Source of the DNA: Chloroflexota bacterium
GTDB lineage: Bacteria > Chloroflexota > Chloroflexia > QHBQ01 > JADMIH01
NCBI GenBank assembly: GCA_015478675.1
Contig: JADMIH010000013.1
Span: 1 to 45,261 of the forward strand
DNA length: 45,261 nt
Direction of reading: 5' to 3'
The notes under the pieces were generated by a model, which searched no databases, had not been told where the DNA came from, and worked only from the letters and a program-made list of their open reading frames with translations. The stretch's first letter is position 1. Every line of letters starts with the position of its first letter. Positions 23,807 to 31,891 of the stretch are shown here, piece by piece. The translations under genes were made by a program, and so were the position numbers.

Positions 23807-25030
23807 TTAGTTCTGGACGAAGATTACGGTGAAGTAGTGCATACCGTCTGCTGACTTAGCATAGCCGACGCCTACAGTGGTGTAGCGGGCTTCCATGATG
23901 ATGGCTTTGTGAGGTGGGCTGTTGATGTAGCTATCCGCGGCAACTTTGGCTGCCTGGTCGTCGGGGTAGTTGTTTCTCGCCAGGATTTCGGCTGCGTAAG
24001 TGAAGGGTATGTTGCGATCCTGGAGCATGTTGAGGAACTGCTTACCATCGGGTGTAGTGTGGCTGAAGTAGTTGCGCGTTGCCATATCGCTGCTTCGGGC
24101 ACGTGACAGGTCGATTACGGCGTTGTCCAGCTTTACCTGGGCAAGCCCGGCGGATGCTCGCTGCTCGTTGATGGTCTGTAGCACGACGCTCTCCATGCCG
24201 CTGAGGTTGTTCTGTGCGGCTGCTGGTTGCTTGACGGGTGGGGCGGGAGCTACCTTGTCATTGACAAGCTGGGCGTTGAATTGAGATGCCTGGCTGTTTG
24301 ACTTGTCGTAGGCCATCCGGCCCAACTGGGTCAGCTCAATTTCCTGACCTGTGCCTTTGAATTCAGGGTGGTATTCAAAGCGTGCACGCTCGAACCACTG
24401 CACCGTGAGGCCGTCCTGTGTCATAGGCTCAGAGATTGGATAGCCGAAAAGCTGTAGGCCGCCGTTGTTGTTCCAGTATGAGCGAAATGGCTCGGCGAGC
24501 GAGTGGCCTGTTTGCGGCACGTAGGTGCGGGCAGGGGTAGCCTGGAAAGAGGCTACAGGAGCGAAGGGGGTGTTCTGGGTCATCTCCGCGCCGAGGCGGG
24601 TCATCAGCACGCCGAAGCCTTTGCTTACAAGCTCAGGATGGTACTCCATGCGCACGCGCTCGAAGTATTGCACTGTGCGTCCATTCTCCTGCTGTTCGTT
24701 GCTCAATGGATAGCCGATGGGGTCGAGGCCGTAGCGCTGAAAGGTGCTGAGAAAGTAGCCGCTTACTGTCTTGCCTGTAGAGGCAAAGTACTGGCTGTAG
24801 GTGGGTGCGCCTGTGGCGGGTAAAGCCTGGGCCACTCGGTTGCTGCCGTGGGAGGCTGTTGAGTGTGATGCAATAGTCCCCGACACCGGCTGGGCCAGCA
24901 TTATGAGGGCAAGGACCAGGGAGCCTGCGCCGTGAGCCGCTATGCTGCGAAGATTGAGCCGTTTGTTGTGGTGCGCTTCGGGGTGCGTGTTGCCCACGAT
25001 TCCCTGGGCGAGGTCCGTATATGCCTGCAT
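23807..25030 (-). CDS. secreted CAP (SCP/PR1) domain protein with two N-terminal repeats
   Basis: The 407-residue protein starts at ATG 25030 (AGGAG 5 nt upstream). A hydrophobic segment, SLVLALIMLAQPVSG (about residues 36-50), acts as a signal or anchor. Two repeats of about 65 residues follow, each with GYPLSNE or GYPISEP, then VQYFER/VQWFER and EYHPE, a module I associate with Chloroflexota extracellular proteins. The C-terminal 125 residues are a CAP domain (NEQRASAGL, YFSHTTPDGK, SYINSPPHKAIIM, VGVGYAK). CAP domains are extracellular and often wall-associated; the activity here is unknown. The gene sits behind a c-di-GMP-I riboswitch, tying it to the motile/sessile switch. The open frame extends to 25282, but only through the leader RNA. 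Confidence 0.9.
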   Translation of the reverse strand: MQAYTDLAQGIVGNTHPEAHHNKRLNLRSIAAHGAGSLVLALIMLAQPVSGTIASHSTASHGSNRVAQALPATGAPTYSQYFASTGKTVSGYFLSTFQRYGLDPIGYPLSNEQQENGRTVQYFERVRMEYHPELVSKGFGVLMTRLGAEMTQNTPFAPVASFQATPARTYVPQTGHSLAEPFRSYWNNNGGLQLFGYPISEPMTQDGLTVQWFERARFEYHPEFKGTGQEIELTQLGRMAYDKSNSQASQFNAQLVNDKVAPAPPVKQPAAAQNNLSGMESVVLQTINEQRASAGLAQVKLDNAVIDLSRARSSDMATRNYFSHTTPDGKQFLNMLQDRNIPFTYAAEILARNNYPDDQAAKVAADSYINSPPHKAIIMEARYTTVGVGYAKSADGMHYFTVIFVQN

Positions 25031-25123
25031 TTTCTCTCCTGTAACGGGTTGCGGCATATGCGGATTGCAGCGTGCGCTTGGGACGCGTCTGCATGGCGTT
25101 GGTAGCGCCTGTGTAGCATAGTG

Positions 25124-25212
25124 CCGGGCAACCTGGCTGTCATAGCTCATAAGAGCCTTAGATCCAATGGCTTTGCGTCCCCGCCTTTCGACGGGTTTGC
25201 CTTTTTCCTGCA
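25124..25212 (-). promoter_or_regulatory. c-di-GMP-I (GEMM-I) riboswitch
   Basis: On the minus strand: GGCAAACC-CGTC-GAAA-GGCG-GGGACGCAAAGCC, the near-invariant GEMM-I core with GNRA-type tetraloop and GACGCAAAGCC. Then come GGATCTAAGG and the closing CAGCCAGGTTGCC. It lies 94 nt before the CAP gene start. No U-run hairpin is seen between aptamer and ATG, so control is probably translational. Confidence 0.92.
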
Positions 25213-25282
25213 TCAGTCCTGGTGTGGGCTGGGCAACTTTCCGATGGAAGATGGAAGGTTGCGCTTGCTTAACTGTTCTCAT

Positions 25283-25663
25283 TGTAGCGGGTAGTAGGGA
25301 AATAAGCTATGAGTAGGATGTACTATATGCAATCATCTTCTTGTGCTAATCCGAAAGTGTTATGACCACAGACACCTTGCGGCTAGGAGTTGTGCCTGCC
25401 GATGGGCTACCCCCATGTTGTTTATACCGCGCTCTGTGAAAAGCCTCACTCCAGCCCTTCCTCCAAGAGCGGGGTGGCATCTTGCTCTAGCACAATGCTG
25501 GGTGTCACAACCCCAAGTAGAGAAAAACCTAGCCTTAGAAGCCCCCATAAGGGGTGGGTTGCGTTTGGATGCTCTAACCTAAAGGTGGGGCATTGACGCT
25601 CATGATGGCGAGTATGGCAGCGGGGCTGCCAATTTGCTCCGTGCGTGTATGCAGGCTGGGTGG
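25283..25663. other. intergenic region without recognisable content
   Basis: Divergent spacer between the CAP gene leader and the next plus-strand gene. I see only a degenerate GC-rich stretch (CCATAAGGGGTGGGTTGC) recalling the other repeats. No ORF, RNA or palindrome can be supported. Confidence 0.4.
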
Positions 25664-25669
25664 TATAAT
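25664..25669 (+). promoter_or_regulatory. -10 element of the helical-repeat gene
   Basis: TATAAT, with the transcription start expected near 25676, 23 nt before the TTG start. The -35 (GTGCGT at 17 bp) is poor. Confidence 0.45.
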
Positions 25670-25698
25670 CACTGTGAATTTAGGAGGAGGCCGAGCGC

Positions 25699-26088
25699 TT
25701 GAAAATAGTAGAAGATATAGTTGAACGCACACTCTCTAACATGGGCGCTTCTGAGCGTCATGACCTGATACTATCGGTGGTGGAGAAGATGCTCTCGCAG
25801 ATGGGGTCTGCGGAGCGGCTGACGCTGATGGAGCACGTTGTAGATCATTTTCTCGAGGGCCTGCCCGATGCCGAGCGTCAGGCTACTGTGCGCAAGCTTG
25901 TGCCCCGGTTACTCGCACAACTGATGCATAGCGGCGGCATGAACGTTGATGAGCTGTTGTGGGCGGCAATGGGTTCGCTTGGCGCTCTCGAAGAAGGAGA
26001 GGCGGGAGCGCGCAAGGAGCCTACGGCATCCGGCAGTCACCCTAAGAGAGGCGACGGTACCGACCCAGGCGCCGGCCCCAGGCCGTAA
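25699..26088 (+). CDS. small helical-repeat protein, unknown
   Basis: This 129-residue protein starts at TTG with GGAGGAGG 8 nt upstream. Residues 1-85 contain three to four helical repeats of about 20 residues: VEDIVERTLSNMGASERHD, VVEKMLSQMGSAERLT, VVDHFLEGLPDAERQ, LVPRLLAQLM. The last 35 residues are Gly/Pro-rich and charged. No family is recognised. It ends 23 bp before the PRC-MgtE_N-CBS gene, so the two are probably co-transcribed. Confidence 0.75.
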   Translation: MKIVEDIVERTLSNMGASERHDLILSVVEKMLSQMGSAERLTLMEHVVDHFLEGLPDAERQATVRKLVPRLLAQLMHSGGMNVDELLWAAMGSLGALEEGEAGARKEPTASGSHPKRGDGTDPGAGPRP

Positions 26089-26111
26089 GGCCCAAGCGTC
26101 CACCCTCCACC

Positions 26112-27323
26112 ATGCCTTTTCTAAGCGAACTCCTCAACCGCACAGTTTACGACAGCCGGCATGAGGCTGTAGGTAAGTGCGTGGACGTCTATGTCAAGCC
26201 TGGGGAGGGTTTTCCTGCTGTGGCGGCCATTGGGTTGCAGCGCGAAGGGCAGGAGTTTCTTATATCGGCGCTCGACCTGCTGCGCATGGACCACAAAGGT
26301 ATAGCCCTGAGCGGGCGATTGCGCGACCTCACCCTCTACGAGCAGCTAGGGGATGAGATAGGGTTGGCCCGGCAGGTGCTCGACAAGCAGATCATAGATA
26401 TTGATGGAAAACGGGTTGTGCGCGTCAACGACTTGCAGTTCACCTACGCAGCCGGCAAGTATCGCCTCGTGGCCGTAGATGCAACGCCGAGCGGGCTGGC
26501 GCGGCGGGTTGGCCTTGAAAGGCCCGTGAACCGCATATTGAGCGTGGCAGGCAAGCGCACCCCTGGCGCAGGCTCTATACCCTGGAACCAGGTCGATCCT
26601 ACAGCTATTGGCCCGGCGGGTGTGCCCCTTAAGATAGCGCGCAACGACCTTCGTCAGATGCACCCGGCGGACCTCGCCGATATCGTGGAGCAGTTGGATG
26701 TCGAAGCGGGCGATTATGTGCTTTTCACGCTGGGGACGGAGGTCGCTGCTGAGACGCTACAGGAGATAGAACCTGAGCGGCAGGCCTCTGCTCTCGAAAC
26801 AATGGAGCCTGAGCGCGCAGCCGACATCCTGGAAGCAATGGACCCGGATGAGGCCGCCGATGTGCTGGCCGATTTGCCCGCCGACCGTGCAGCCGACCTG
26901 TTGAGCCGGATGGACAAGGAGGAAGCGGAGGACGTTCGCGAGCTGCTGGCCTACCCGGAAGACAGCGCGGGTGGCATTATGACTACCGAGTATATCGCCA
27001 TACCTTCTGACCTTACCGCCCAGCAAACTATAGAAAGGCTCCGCGAGCTATCTCCTGATGCGGAGACTATATACTATCTCTATGTAACCGACGCTGAAGA
27101 GACGCTGCTGGGTGTTACCTCGCTTCGCGACCTTATCGTGGCGAAAGCCGACGAGCGTGTGCTCGACTTTATGACTTCGCCCGTAATTAAAGTGCTCGAA
27201 ACCGACCCTCGTGAGCAAGTAGCTGCGGTGCTTGCCAAGTACAAGCTGCTGGCTGTGCCGGTGGTGGATATAGCTAACCACATTCGTGGGATTGTGATGG
27301 TGGGAGATGCTATTCAGTGGTGA
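26112..27323 (+). CDS. PRC-barrel, MgtE N-terminal and CBS domain protein (soluble)
   Basis: Domains in this 403-residue protein: PRC-barrel-like halves (about 1-160; LNRTVYDSRHEAVGKCVDVYV and VLDKQIIDIDGKRVVRVNDL), an MgtE_N superhelix (about 180-290; MHPADLADIVEQL, then repeats of EPERAADILEAMDPDEAADVL) and a CBS pair (about 285-403; ITTEYIAIPSD-like MTTEYIAIP, DFMTSPVIKVLETD). The MgtE membrane channel is absent. In MgtE these domains sense Mg2+, so this is probably a soluble sensor or regulator of divalent cation status. In other bacteria such proteins often neighbour an NRAMP-type transporter; none is here. No strong ribosome-binding site is seen, consistent with coupling to the preceding gene. 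Confidence 0.88.
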   Translation: MPFLSELLNRTVYDSRHEAVGKCVDVYVKPGEGFPAVAAIGLQREGQEFLISALDLLRMDHKGIALSGRLRDLTLYEQLGDEIGLARQVLDKQIIDIDGKRVVRVNDLQFTYAAGKYRLVAVDATPSGLARRVGLERPVNRILSVAGKRTPGAGSIPWNQVDPTAIGPAGVPLKIARNDLRQMHPADLADIVEQLDVEAGDYVLFTLGTEVAAETLQEIEPERQASALETMEPERAADILEAMDPDEAADVLADLPADRAADLLSRMDKEEAEDVRELLAYPEDSAGGIMTTEYIAIPSDLTAQQTIERLRELSPDAETIYYLYVTDAEETLLGVTSLRDLIVAKADERVLDFMTSPVIKVLETDPREQVAAVLAKYKLLAVPVVDIANHIRGIVMVGDAIQW

Positions 27324-27525
27324 TAGAGGCTGCGAGGCTGCCCTACTACAGTCCTTGCTGGGCAACTAGCGGCACTGTATCTGCTATAAATGTTCGGAGC
27401 TGTATGTAAGCCACAGGCTCACAAGATATTTGTTTAGTTAGTTTCTCCGGCTGCCGGCCCAAAGGCATTGGAGAGAGGGTTCGAGCCTCACCGCTCAACG
27501 GCGAGTGTAAAGAGGTGTGTTTACG

Positions 27526-28221
27526 ATGAACGATGTTGAGCCGAGCGCGCGCTTCAACGACCGGGCGCACGCCGGTTATGAACTGGCCGCCGACCTTTCG
27601 CGCTTCCTCTATGGGCAAAACCCTGTGGTGCTGGCTGTACCCCCTGACGGACTACCTGCTGCCTCGGCAATCGCCGAGGCAATGAACGCGCCGCTCGACC
27701 TGATAGTGTCGCGCAGAATAGTGGCGCCGGGCCACGCTGAGGAAACGGTGGGAGCAGTTACGCCTGACCGCACGCTGGTAGTCAATAAAGCGTTGATGGG
27801 CAGGCTTGGCTGGGGCGACGCAGAAGTAGAGCAGCTTTCGATACCTGTATGGGCAGAAGCGCAGCGCGCTATGCAGCATTACCGCCGAGGTCGTCCTTAC
27901 CCCGATTTGAAAGGACGTACTGCCCTGATCGTAGACGACGGGCTGACTACAGGCTACACTGTGATAGCGGCGGTAATATCAGCGCGCAAGCTGGAGCCTG
28001 CCCGGGTGGTTGTAGCTGTGCCTGTGGCTTCGCTTGAGGCGCTAGAGCGCGTGCGTGGGTATGTTGACGAACTCTTCTCGCTGGAGATAAGCGCCAAAGT
28101 GCCGTTCGCAGTAGAGCGTTACTACAAGCGTTATACCCCGATGAGCGACCAGGAGGTAATCTGGACGCTACAGCACTTCTGGGAGGAGCGACCGCCGGAG
28201 GGGTATACAGAGACTTTCTAG
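27526..28221 (+). CDS. phosphoribosyltransferase-fold protein
   Basis: The 231-residue protein has the PRPP-binding loop ALIVDDGLTTGYT (about 141-153), with upstream VVLAVPPDGLPAASAIAEAM giving the PPi loop and strand. The type-I PRTase hood and DLIVSRRIVAPGHAE are recognisable. Such standalone proteins act in base salvage or as regulators; the substrate cannot be inferred. I prefer ATG 27526 (AGAGGTG upstream) over GTG 27517. It lies 200 bp after the MgtE_N gene with no strong terminator between them. Confidence 0.85.
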   Translation: MNDVEPSARFNDRAHAGYELAADLSRFLYGQNPVVLAVPPDGLPAASAIAEAMNAPLDLIVSRRIVAPGHAEETVGAVTPDRTLVVNKALMGRLGWGDAEVEQLSIPVWAEAQRAMQHYRRGRPYPDLKGRTALIVDDGLTTGYTVIAAVISARKLEPARVVVAVPVASLEALERVRGYVDELFSLEISAKVPFAVERYYKRYTPMSDQEVIWTLQHFWEERPPEGYTETF

Positions 28222-28257
28222 AGCTCTCTCGGCTGTTGCGACCGGAATAGTTGAAAG

Positions 28258-28283
28258 CAACAAGCCCCATATAGCGGGGCCTG
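28258..28283 (-). terminator. hairpin after tRNA-Glu
   Basis: On the minus strand AGGCCCC-GCTATAT-GGGGCTT then GTTGCTTT, just beyond the tRNA 3' end. Confidence 0.55.
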
Positions 28284-28292
28284 GTGGTAGGG

Positions 28293-28366
28293 TAGCGCAT
28301 AGGGGATTCGAACCCCTGGTCTCCTCCTTGAAAGGGAGGTGTCCTAGGCCTCTAGACGAATGCGCC
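28293..28366 (-). tRNA. tRNA-Glu (anticodon TTC)
   Basis: Acceptor GGCGCAT/ATGCGCT (one G-U pair), anticodon arm CCTCC-CTTTCAA-GGAGG with TTC, T arm AGGGGTTCGAATCCCCT. CCA is not encoded. Confidence 0.93.
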
Positions 28367-28491
28367 AAAAGGTGGTTACGATCTTCAAGCCTAAACTATA
28401 TTCGCCTGCCTCTGGAATCTGCATTATTGAGACTAACTATGTTATACCACAGTCCCACAAGTTATCACAAGCCCCGATCACGAGGCAACTG

Positions 28492-28725
28492 TTCAGGATT
28501 GTGGTAGAAAACGCTATTGCCACAGGGTCCCCACGCTAGGCATATTTCTCAGGTGATGCGCCATCACACGACCCGCTTGGCTGGGGCGGTGTACAGAACC
28601 TCGTGCCTATCTCCACCGACGGCATGTGGGCAGCGTATGCGGGCGCAAAGAGCGATTTGAGCGTTATAACGCCAGATGGTACGCCTGACCGCAGGCAGGA
28701 GGTGCTGACAGTCAGGGTAAAGTAG
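28492..28725 (+). pseudogene. relic of an unidentified protein gene
   Basis: One frame reads IVVENAIATGSPR, a TAG at 28537, then AYFSGDAPSHDPLGWGGVQ, followed by NLVPISTDGMWAAYAG and VITPDGTPDRRQEV to a TAG at 28723. The composition is protein-like over about 75 codons, but there is no start and the frame has an internal stop. I do not recognise the parent. Confidence 0.45.
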
Positions 28726-28791
28726 GCGGGAATTAGATGGGCGTTAAATAGCAACTGAGGCCAGCCATTTGGCTGAACCTCAGGCTGGGAG

Positions 28792-28865
28792 TGGGCGAGC
28801 GTGGTCTCGAACCACGGACCTCAGTCTTATCAGGACTGCGCTCTAACCAACTGAGCTACACGCCC
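28792..28865 (-). tRNA. tRNA-Ile (anticodon GAT)
   Basis: Acceptor GGGCGTG/CTCGCCC with a T-T mismatch at pair 6-67, anticodon arm CAGTC-CTGATAA-GACTG, T arm CGTGGTTCGAGACCACG. A weak hairpin (TGAGGTTCAGCC...GGCTGGCCTCA) follows downstream at about 28755-28783. Confidence 0.92.
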
Positions 28866-28918
28866 AAGCGTTATTATTATAACAGAGTAAATGGCGCTTT
28901 GCAACTGACTGACATTCT

Positions 28919-29128
28919 GTAAGAGTTCAGAGTTGGGGCGGAGCGATCTTCAAGGAGTAGCTGTGAAGGCGCACCCTCACCCCATGCCCCTCTCCCTTCA
29001 TGGGAGAGGGGGCTTTACTCATGGGGAGTGCACAGGAGATACAGCTCTTCTCTTACAAGGGGAGAGGGGGCGTTCTTCCTGCTGAGTATCAAGGGCATAT
29101 CCCTTACACCCCTAGTCTGAACGTTTGC
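28919..29128. repeat. MITE copy 7 with IS66-type ends
   Basis: Starts GTAAGAGTTCAGAGTTGGGG; the right end CTAGTCTGAACGTTTGC has lost the TTAC terminus (TTGC). No flanking duplication remains. Confidence 0.75.
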
Positions 29129-29175
29129 GATCGGGCCGCTCAGAAGTGGCAAAAAGGGAAGAGAATCAACAAAAA

Positions 29176-29184
29176 TGCTATAGT
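29176..29184 (+). promoter_or_regulatory. extended -10 promoter giving a possibly leaderless mRNA
   Basis: TGC-TATAGT ends 7 bp before the ATG at 29191, so transcription would start at or next to the start codon. No Shine-Dalgarno is present. Confidence 0.45.
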
Positions 29185-29190
29185 CTGTGA

Positions 29191-31251
29191 ATGGAGATGT
29201 TTACTTCACAGCCCGCGTCAGGGGAGGCCCTGGATAGAGCAGAGCCGAGTAGTGAGCTGGCGAGCCAGGCAGACCTTTTGCGCTGGCGAGGTTGGTACTG
29301 GGCTGTGGTTCCGCTGCTGGCGGCAGTTGCCTACCTCCTTGTGCTGCGTGTGGGGTTCTTGTCTGACGACTTCGTGCTCCTCTCCCAGGGAAAGGAAAGC
29401 GGGGTGGACGTGCGTGTCTTCGTGCCGCAGCCGCACTGGTATCTCTATCGCCCACTTGGTATGTTGCTTGTTTGGCAGGTTGGCGGGCAACTATGGGGCT
29501 TCAATCCGCTGCCATTTCATCTGCAAGGTCTGCTATTGCACGCCGGTGTATCGCTGCTACTAGGCTTGTGGCTGGCCGAGGCTTCAGGGCGGCGAGCTCT
29601 GGGGTGGCTTGGGGGGGCGTTGTTCGCTGTTTTCCCGTTACATCTTGAGGCGGTGGCGTGGGTGGCCGCTCAGTGGGATACGCTGGCGGTCTTCTTTGGA
29701 CTACTGAGCTTGTGGCTTTTCACTCTGTGGTGGCGGCGCTCGGCGCGCCGCTACTTGTATATCTATCTTTTATCGGTATTATCATACGGCCTGGCGATCT
29801 TCACTAAAGAGAGTATGCTCACTTTTCTGCCGGTGTTCGGGGTGTCAGCCTGGCTCACGACGCCTCACCTGTTATGGAAGAGGTGGGTGCGGTTAGGCAT
29901 CGCGCTTGCCCCCTTTGCCCTGATTCTCGCCCTGAACGCCGGCTTGCGGCTATTTTATTGGGGGCACCTGGGCGGCTATGGCCGCAGCCGGATTGATTAT
30001 TCCGCCCTCTTGCCTGTGGTCTGGGACCAGTTTATCGGCTTTGCAAAGCTGCTTCTCTCTCCGATCAACAGCACTGTCTTTGGGCGGGTTCCTGAGCAGA
30101 TTGTGGGAGTGACAATCACGATAGCGCTACTGATCGGGTTGATGCGTTACGGCTGGGGCGAGCGCAGAGTGTTGCTCGCTGCTGCGATATGGCTCGTAGT
30201 GGCGCTTACGCCGGTATTCCTGGTAGCACCAACCCCTGTCCTTGCATTACCGGTTTCGGTCGCGCCGGGCGATCTGCAAAACAACCGCTTTCTCTACTTA
30301 GCTGCGGGAGGATATTGCGCGGGTGTGGCTGCCCTCCTGTATGCCGCCATTTCTTCTACCCACAGATGGCGACAACAGGGAGCGGTGTTGGTAGGGCTGC
30401 TGCTGCTGCTCGCAGTAGCCACTTCCTGGGTGCAGCTAGGGCCCTGGGTTACCGCGGGCAAGCTGGTTGACGGTATTGAGCAGGACCTGACACGTTTGGT
30501 GCCAGGGCAGCCTGAGGTAAAGGAACCGATCTGGTACGTAGAGAGTCTTCCTGATAATTACAAAGGGGCCTACTTGTTCCGCCTCGGGCTGGGCAATATG
30601 CGCTATCTTACAGGTGAAGGCGAACCGGGCATAAAGGATGTGAGCAATGTGGCTGATGCTCCACTGGCGAGCAGCACACAGGAGGCCTTCGCCTTTCGCT
30701 TCGGCTTCGACCAGCAGGTTCCACGCGCCTGGGTTGCTTCTGGCGCGGGTATTACTAACGGGGCTGGAGCTGCGGGAGCGGCCTCGCCAGAAGCAAACTC
30801 AAAGAGCACCGAGATGTGGGATTTTACGTCTTGCGCCGCGGGAGCTACTGGCGGATGGCAAGTCGCTGGCGCACGGGTTTCATGCGAGCCGGGCAGGGGG
30901 CTGACGGTGCGCCCCGATGGGGGCGATCCCCAGATGCTAAGCCCGAGTATAAAGGTCAAGGAGGGCCCGAATAGCGCGCAGTATTTGCGACTACGGGTGG
31001 CTGCGCGCTACCCCTCAGGGAGCGGGGAGAGCAAGTATACTAATCAATGGTACTGGAGAGGGCCGGAAGGGGCATTTAGCGAGGCGAATAGTAAAGCCAT
31101 ACCTGTGCGCCAAGATGGCAACTGGCACGTCTACTGGACCTTCTTACCGACCGACGCCACAGGAGGCGTGCCCTCAAATCTGCGCTTTGATCCTGTAAAC
31201 TCTGATACGATGGTGAACATGCGCTGGATTGAGCTGGACGTTGTACCTTGA
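29191..31251 (+). CDS. GT-C-like polytopic membrane protein with extracytoplasmic C-terminal domain
   Basis: This 686-residue protein has about 11 hydrophobic helices between residues 33 and 425. The first loop carries FLSDDFVLLSQ, the Asp-Asp pattern of GT-C glycosyltransferases using lipid-phosphate sugars. A soluble domain of about 250 residues follows (Gly/Ser/Ala-rich, with W-rich strands near NQWYWRGPEGAF), probably outside the cell. It differs in sequence from the GT-C-like protein at 6.6-8.6 kb. Substrate is unknown. M1 or M3 could be the start. There is no close operon partner; MITE copies flank it on both sides. Confidence 0.82.
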   Translation: MEMFTSQPASGEALDRAEPSSELASQADLLRWRGWYWAVVPLLAAVAYLLVLRVGFLSDDFVLLSQGKESGVDVRVFVPQPHWYLYRPLGMLLVWQVGGQLWGFNPLPFHLQGLLLHAGVSLLLGLWLAEASGRRALGWLGGALFAVFPLHLEAVAWVAAQWDTLAVFFGLLSLWLFTLWWRRSARRYLYIYLLSVLSYGLAIFTKESMLTFLPVFGVSAWLTTPHLLWKRWVRLGIALAPFALILALNAGLRLFYWGHLGGYGRSRIDYSALLPVVWDQFIGFAKLLLSPINSTVFGRVPEQIVGVTITIALLIGLMRYGWGERRVLLAAAIWLVVALTPVFLVAPTPVLALPVSVAPGDLQNNRFLYLAAGGYCAGVAALLYAAISSTHRWRQQGAVLVGLLLLLAVATSWVQLGPWVTAGKLVDGIEQDLTRLVPGQPEVKEPIWYVESLPDNYKGAYLFRLGLGNMRYLTGEGEPGIKDVSNVADAPLASSTQEAFAFRFGFDQQVPRAWVASGAGITNGAGAAGAASPEANSKSTEMWDFTSCAAGATGGWQVAGARVSCEPGRGLTVRPDGGDPQMLSPSIKVKEGPNSAQYLRLRVAARYPSGSGESKYTNQWYWRGPEGAFSEANSKAIPVRQDGNWHVYWTFLPTDATGGVPSNLRFDPVNSDTMVNMRWIELDVVP

Positions 31252-31325
31252 GGGCCATGAGGCGCTTTATCGGGGGGCAAAGGGAGAGAGGCATGGGGTG
31301 AGGGTACACACTTACCCTCCCACCC

Positions 31326-31495
31326 GTAACTATTCAGAGTTGGGGGCCTGGCTACTCCCCTTATACTCAGCAGGAGTAAAGCCCCCTCTCCCCTTGTGGG
31401 AGAAGGGGCATGGGGTGAGGGCGGGTGAGGGCAGATGGAGCAACGCCGCACAGATACCCCAGGAAGATTGCTCCACCCTAAATCTGAACATTTAC
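31326..31495. repeat. MITE copy 8 with IS66-type ends
   Basis: Starts GTAACTATTCAGAGTTGGGG and ends CTAAATCTGAACATTTAC. It is followed by CTTTCTTCT (31496-31504), which also follows copy 9. Confidence 0.8.
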
Positions 31496-31504
31496 CTTTC
31501 TTCT

Positions 31505-31721
31505 GTAAGAGTTCAGACTAAGGGTGGAGGGGCTAGCTTAGCCCCCTCTCCCTTCATGGGAGATATACTCCCCAGATAAAGCCCCCTCTCCCTTCATGGG
31601 AGAGGGGGTTGGGGTGAGGGTGGGTGAGGGTACGCCTCCACAGCTACTCCTTCAAGATTGCTCCACCCCTACTCTGAACACTTATCGTACAAGATTGCTC
31701 CACCCTATTCTGAACATTTAC
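31505..31721. repeat. MITE copy 9 with duplicated right end
   Basis: Starts GTAAGAGTTCAGACTAAGGG. One right end (CTACTCTGAACACTTATC) is followed by a second (AAGATTGCTCCACCC...GAACATTTAC) ending at 31721. Flanked by CTTTCTTCT at 31496-31504 and 31722-31730, a 9-bp direct repeat. Confidence 0.8.
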
Positions 31722-31736
31722 CTTTCTTCTCTTTCC

Positions 31737-31765
31737 TTGTCCGCGGTATCCGGTTATGCTACAAT
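31737..31765 (+). promoter_or_regulatory. promoter of der
   Basis: TTGTCC (31737-31742), 17 bp, TACAAT (31760-31765). The start near 31772 gives a leader of about 120 nt containing a weak GAGAG...CTCTCTTTTATT hairpin. Confidence 0.6.
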
Positions 31766-31891
31766 GGCCTGATAAAGCCGGTATTTTGCTGAATTAGATT
31801 CAACCGTTGTGAGAGGCGGCGGTAACTCTCTTTTATTGCCTTTTCTCATCATAATGTATTCGGAGCGTTTTAGTCACGGAGCAATCGTATA

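Noticed and set aside
25031..25282. N-terminal 84-residue extension of the CAP protein
   Set aside because: This frame runs through the c-di-GMP riboswitch. A good ribosome-binding site and signal-like segment place the start at 25030.
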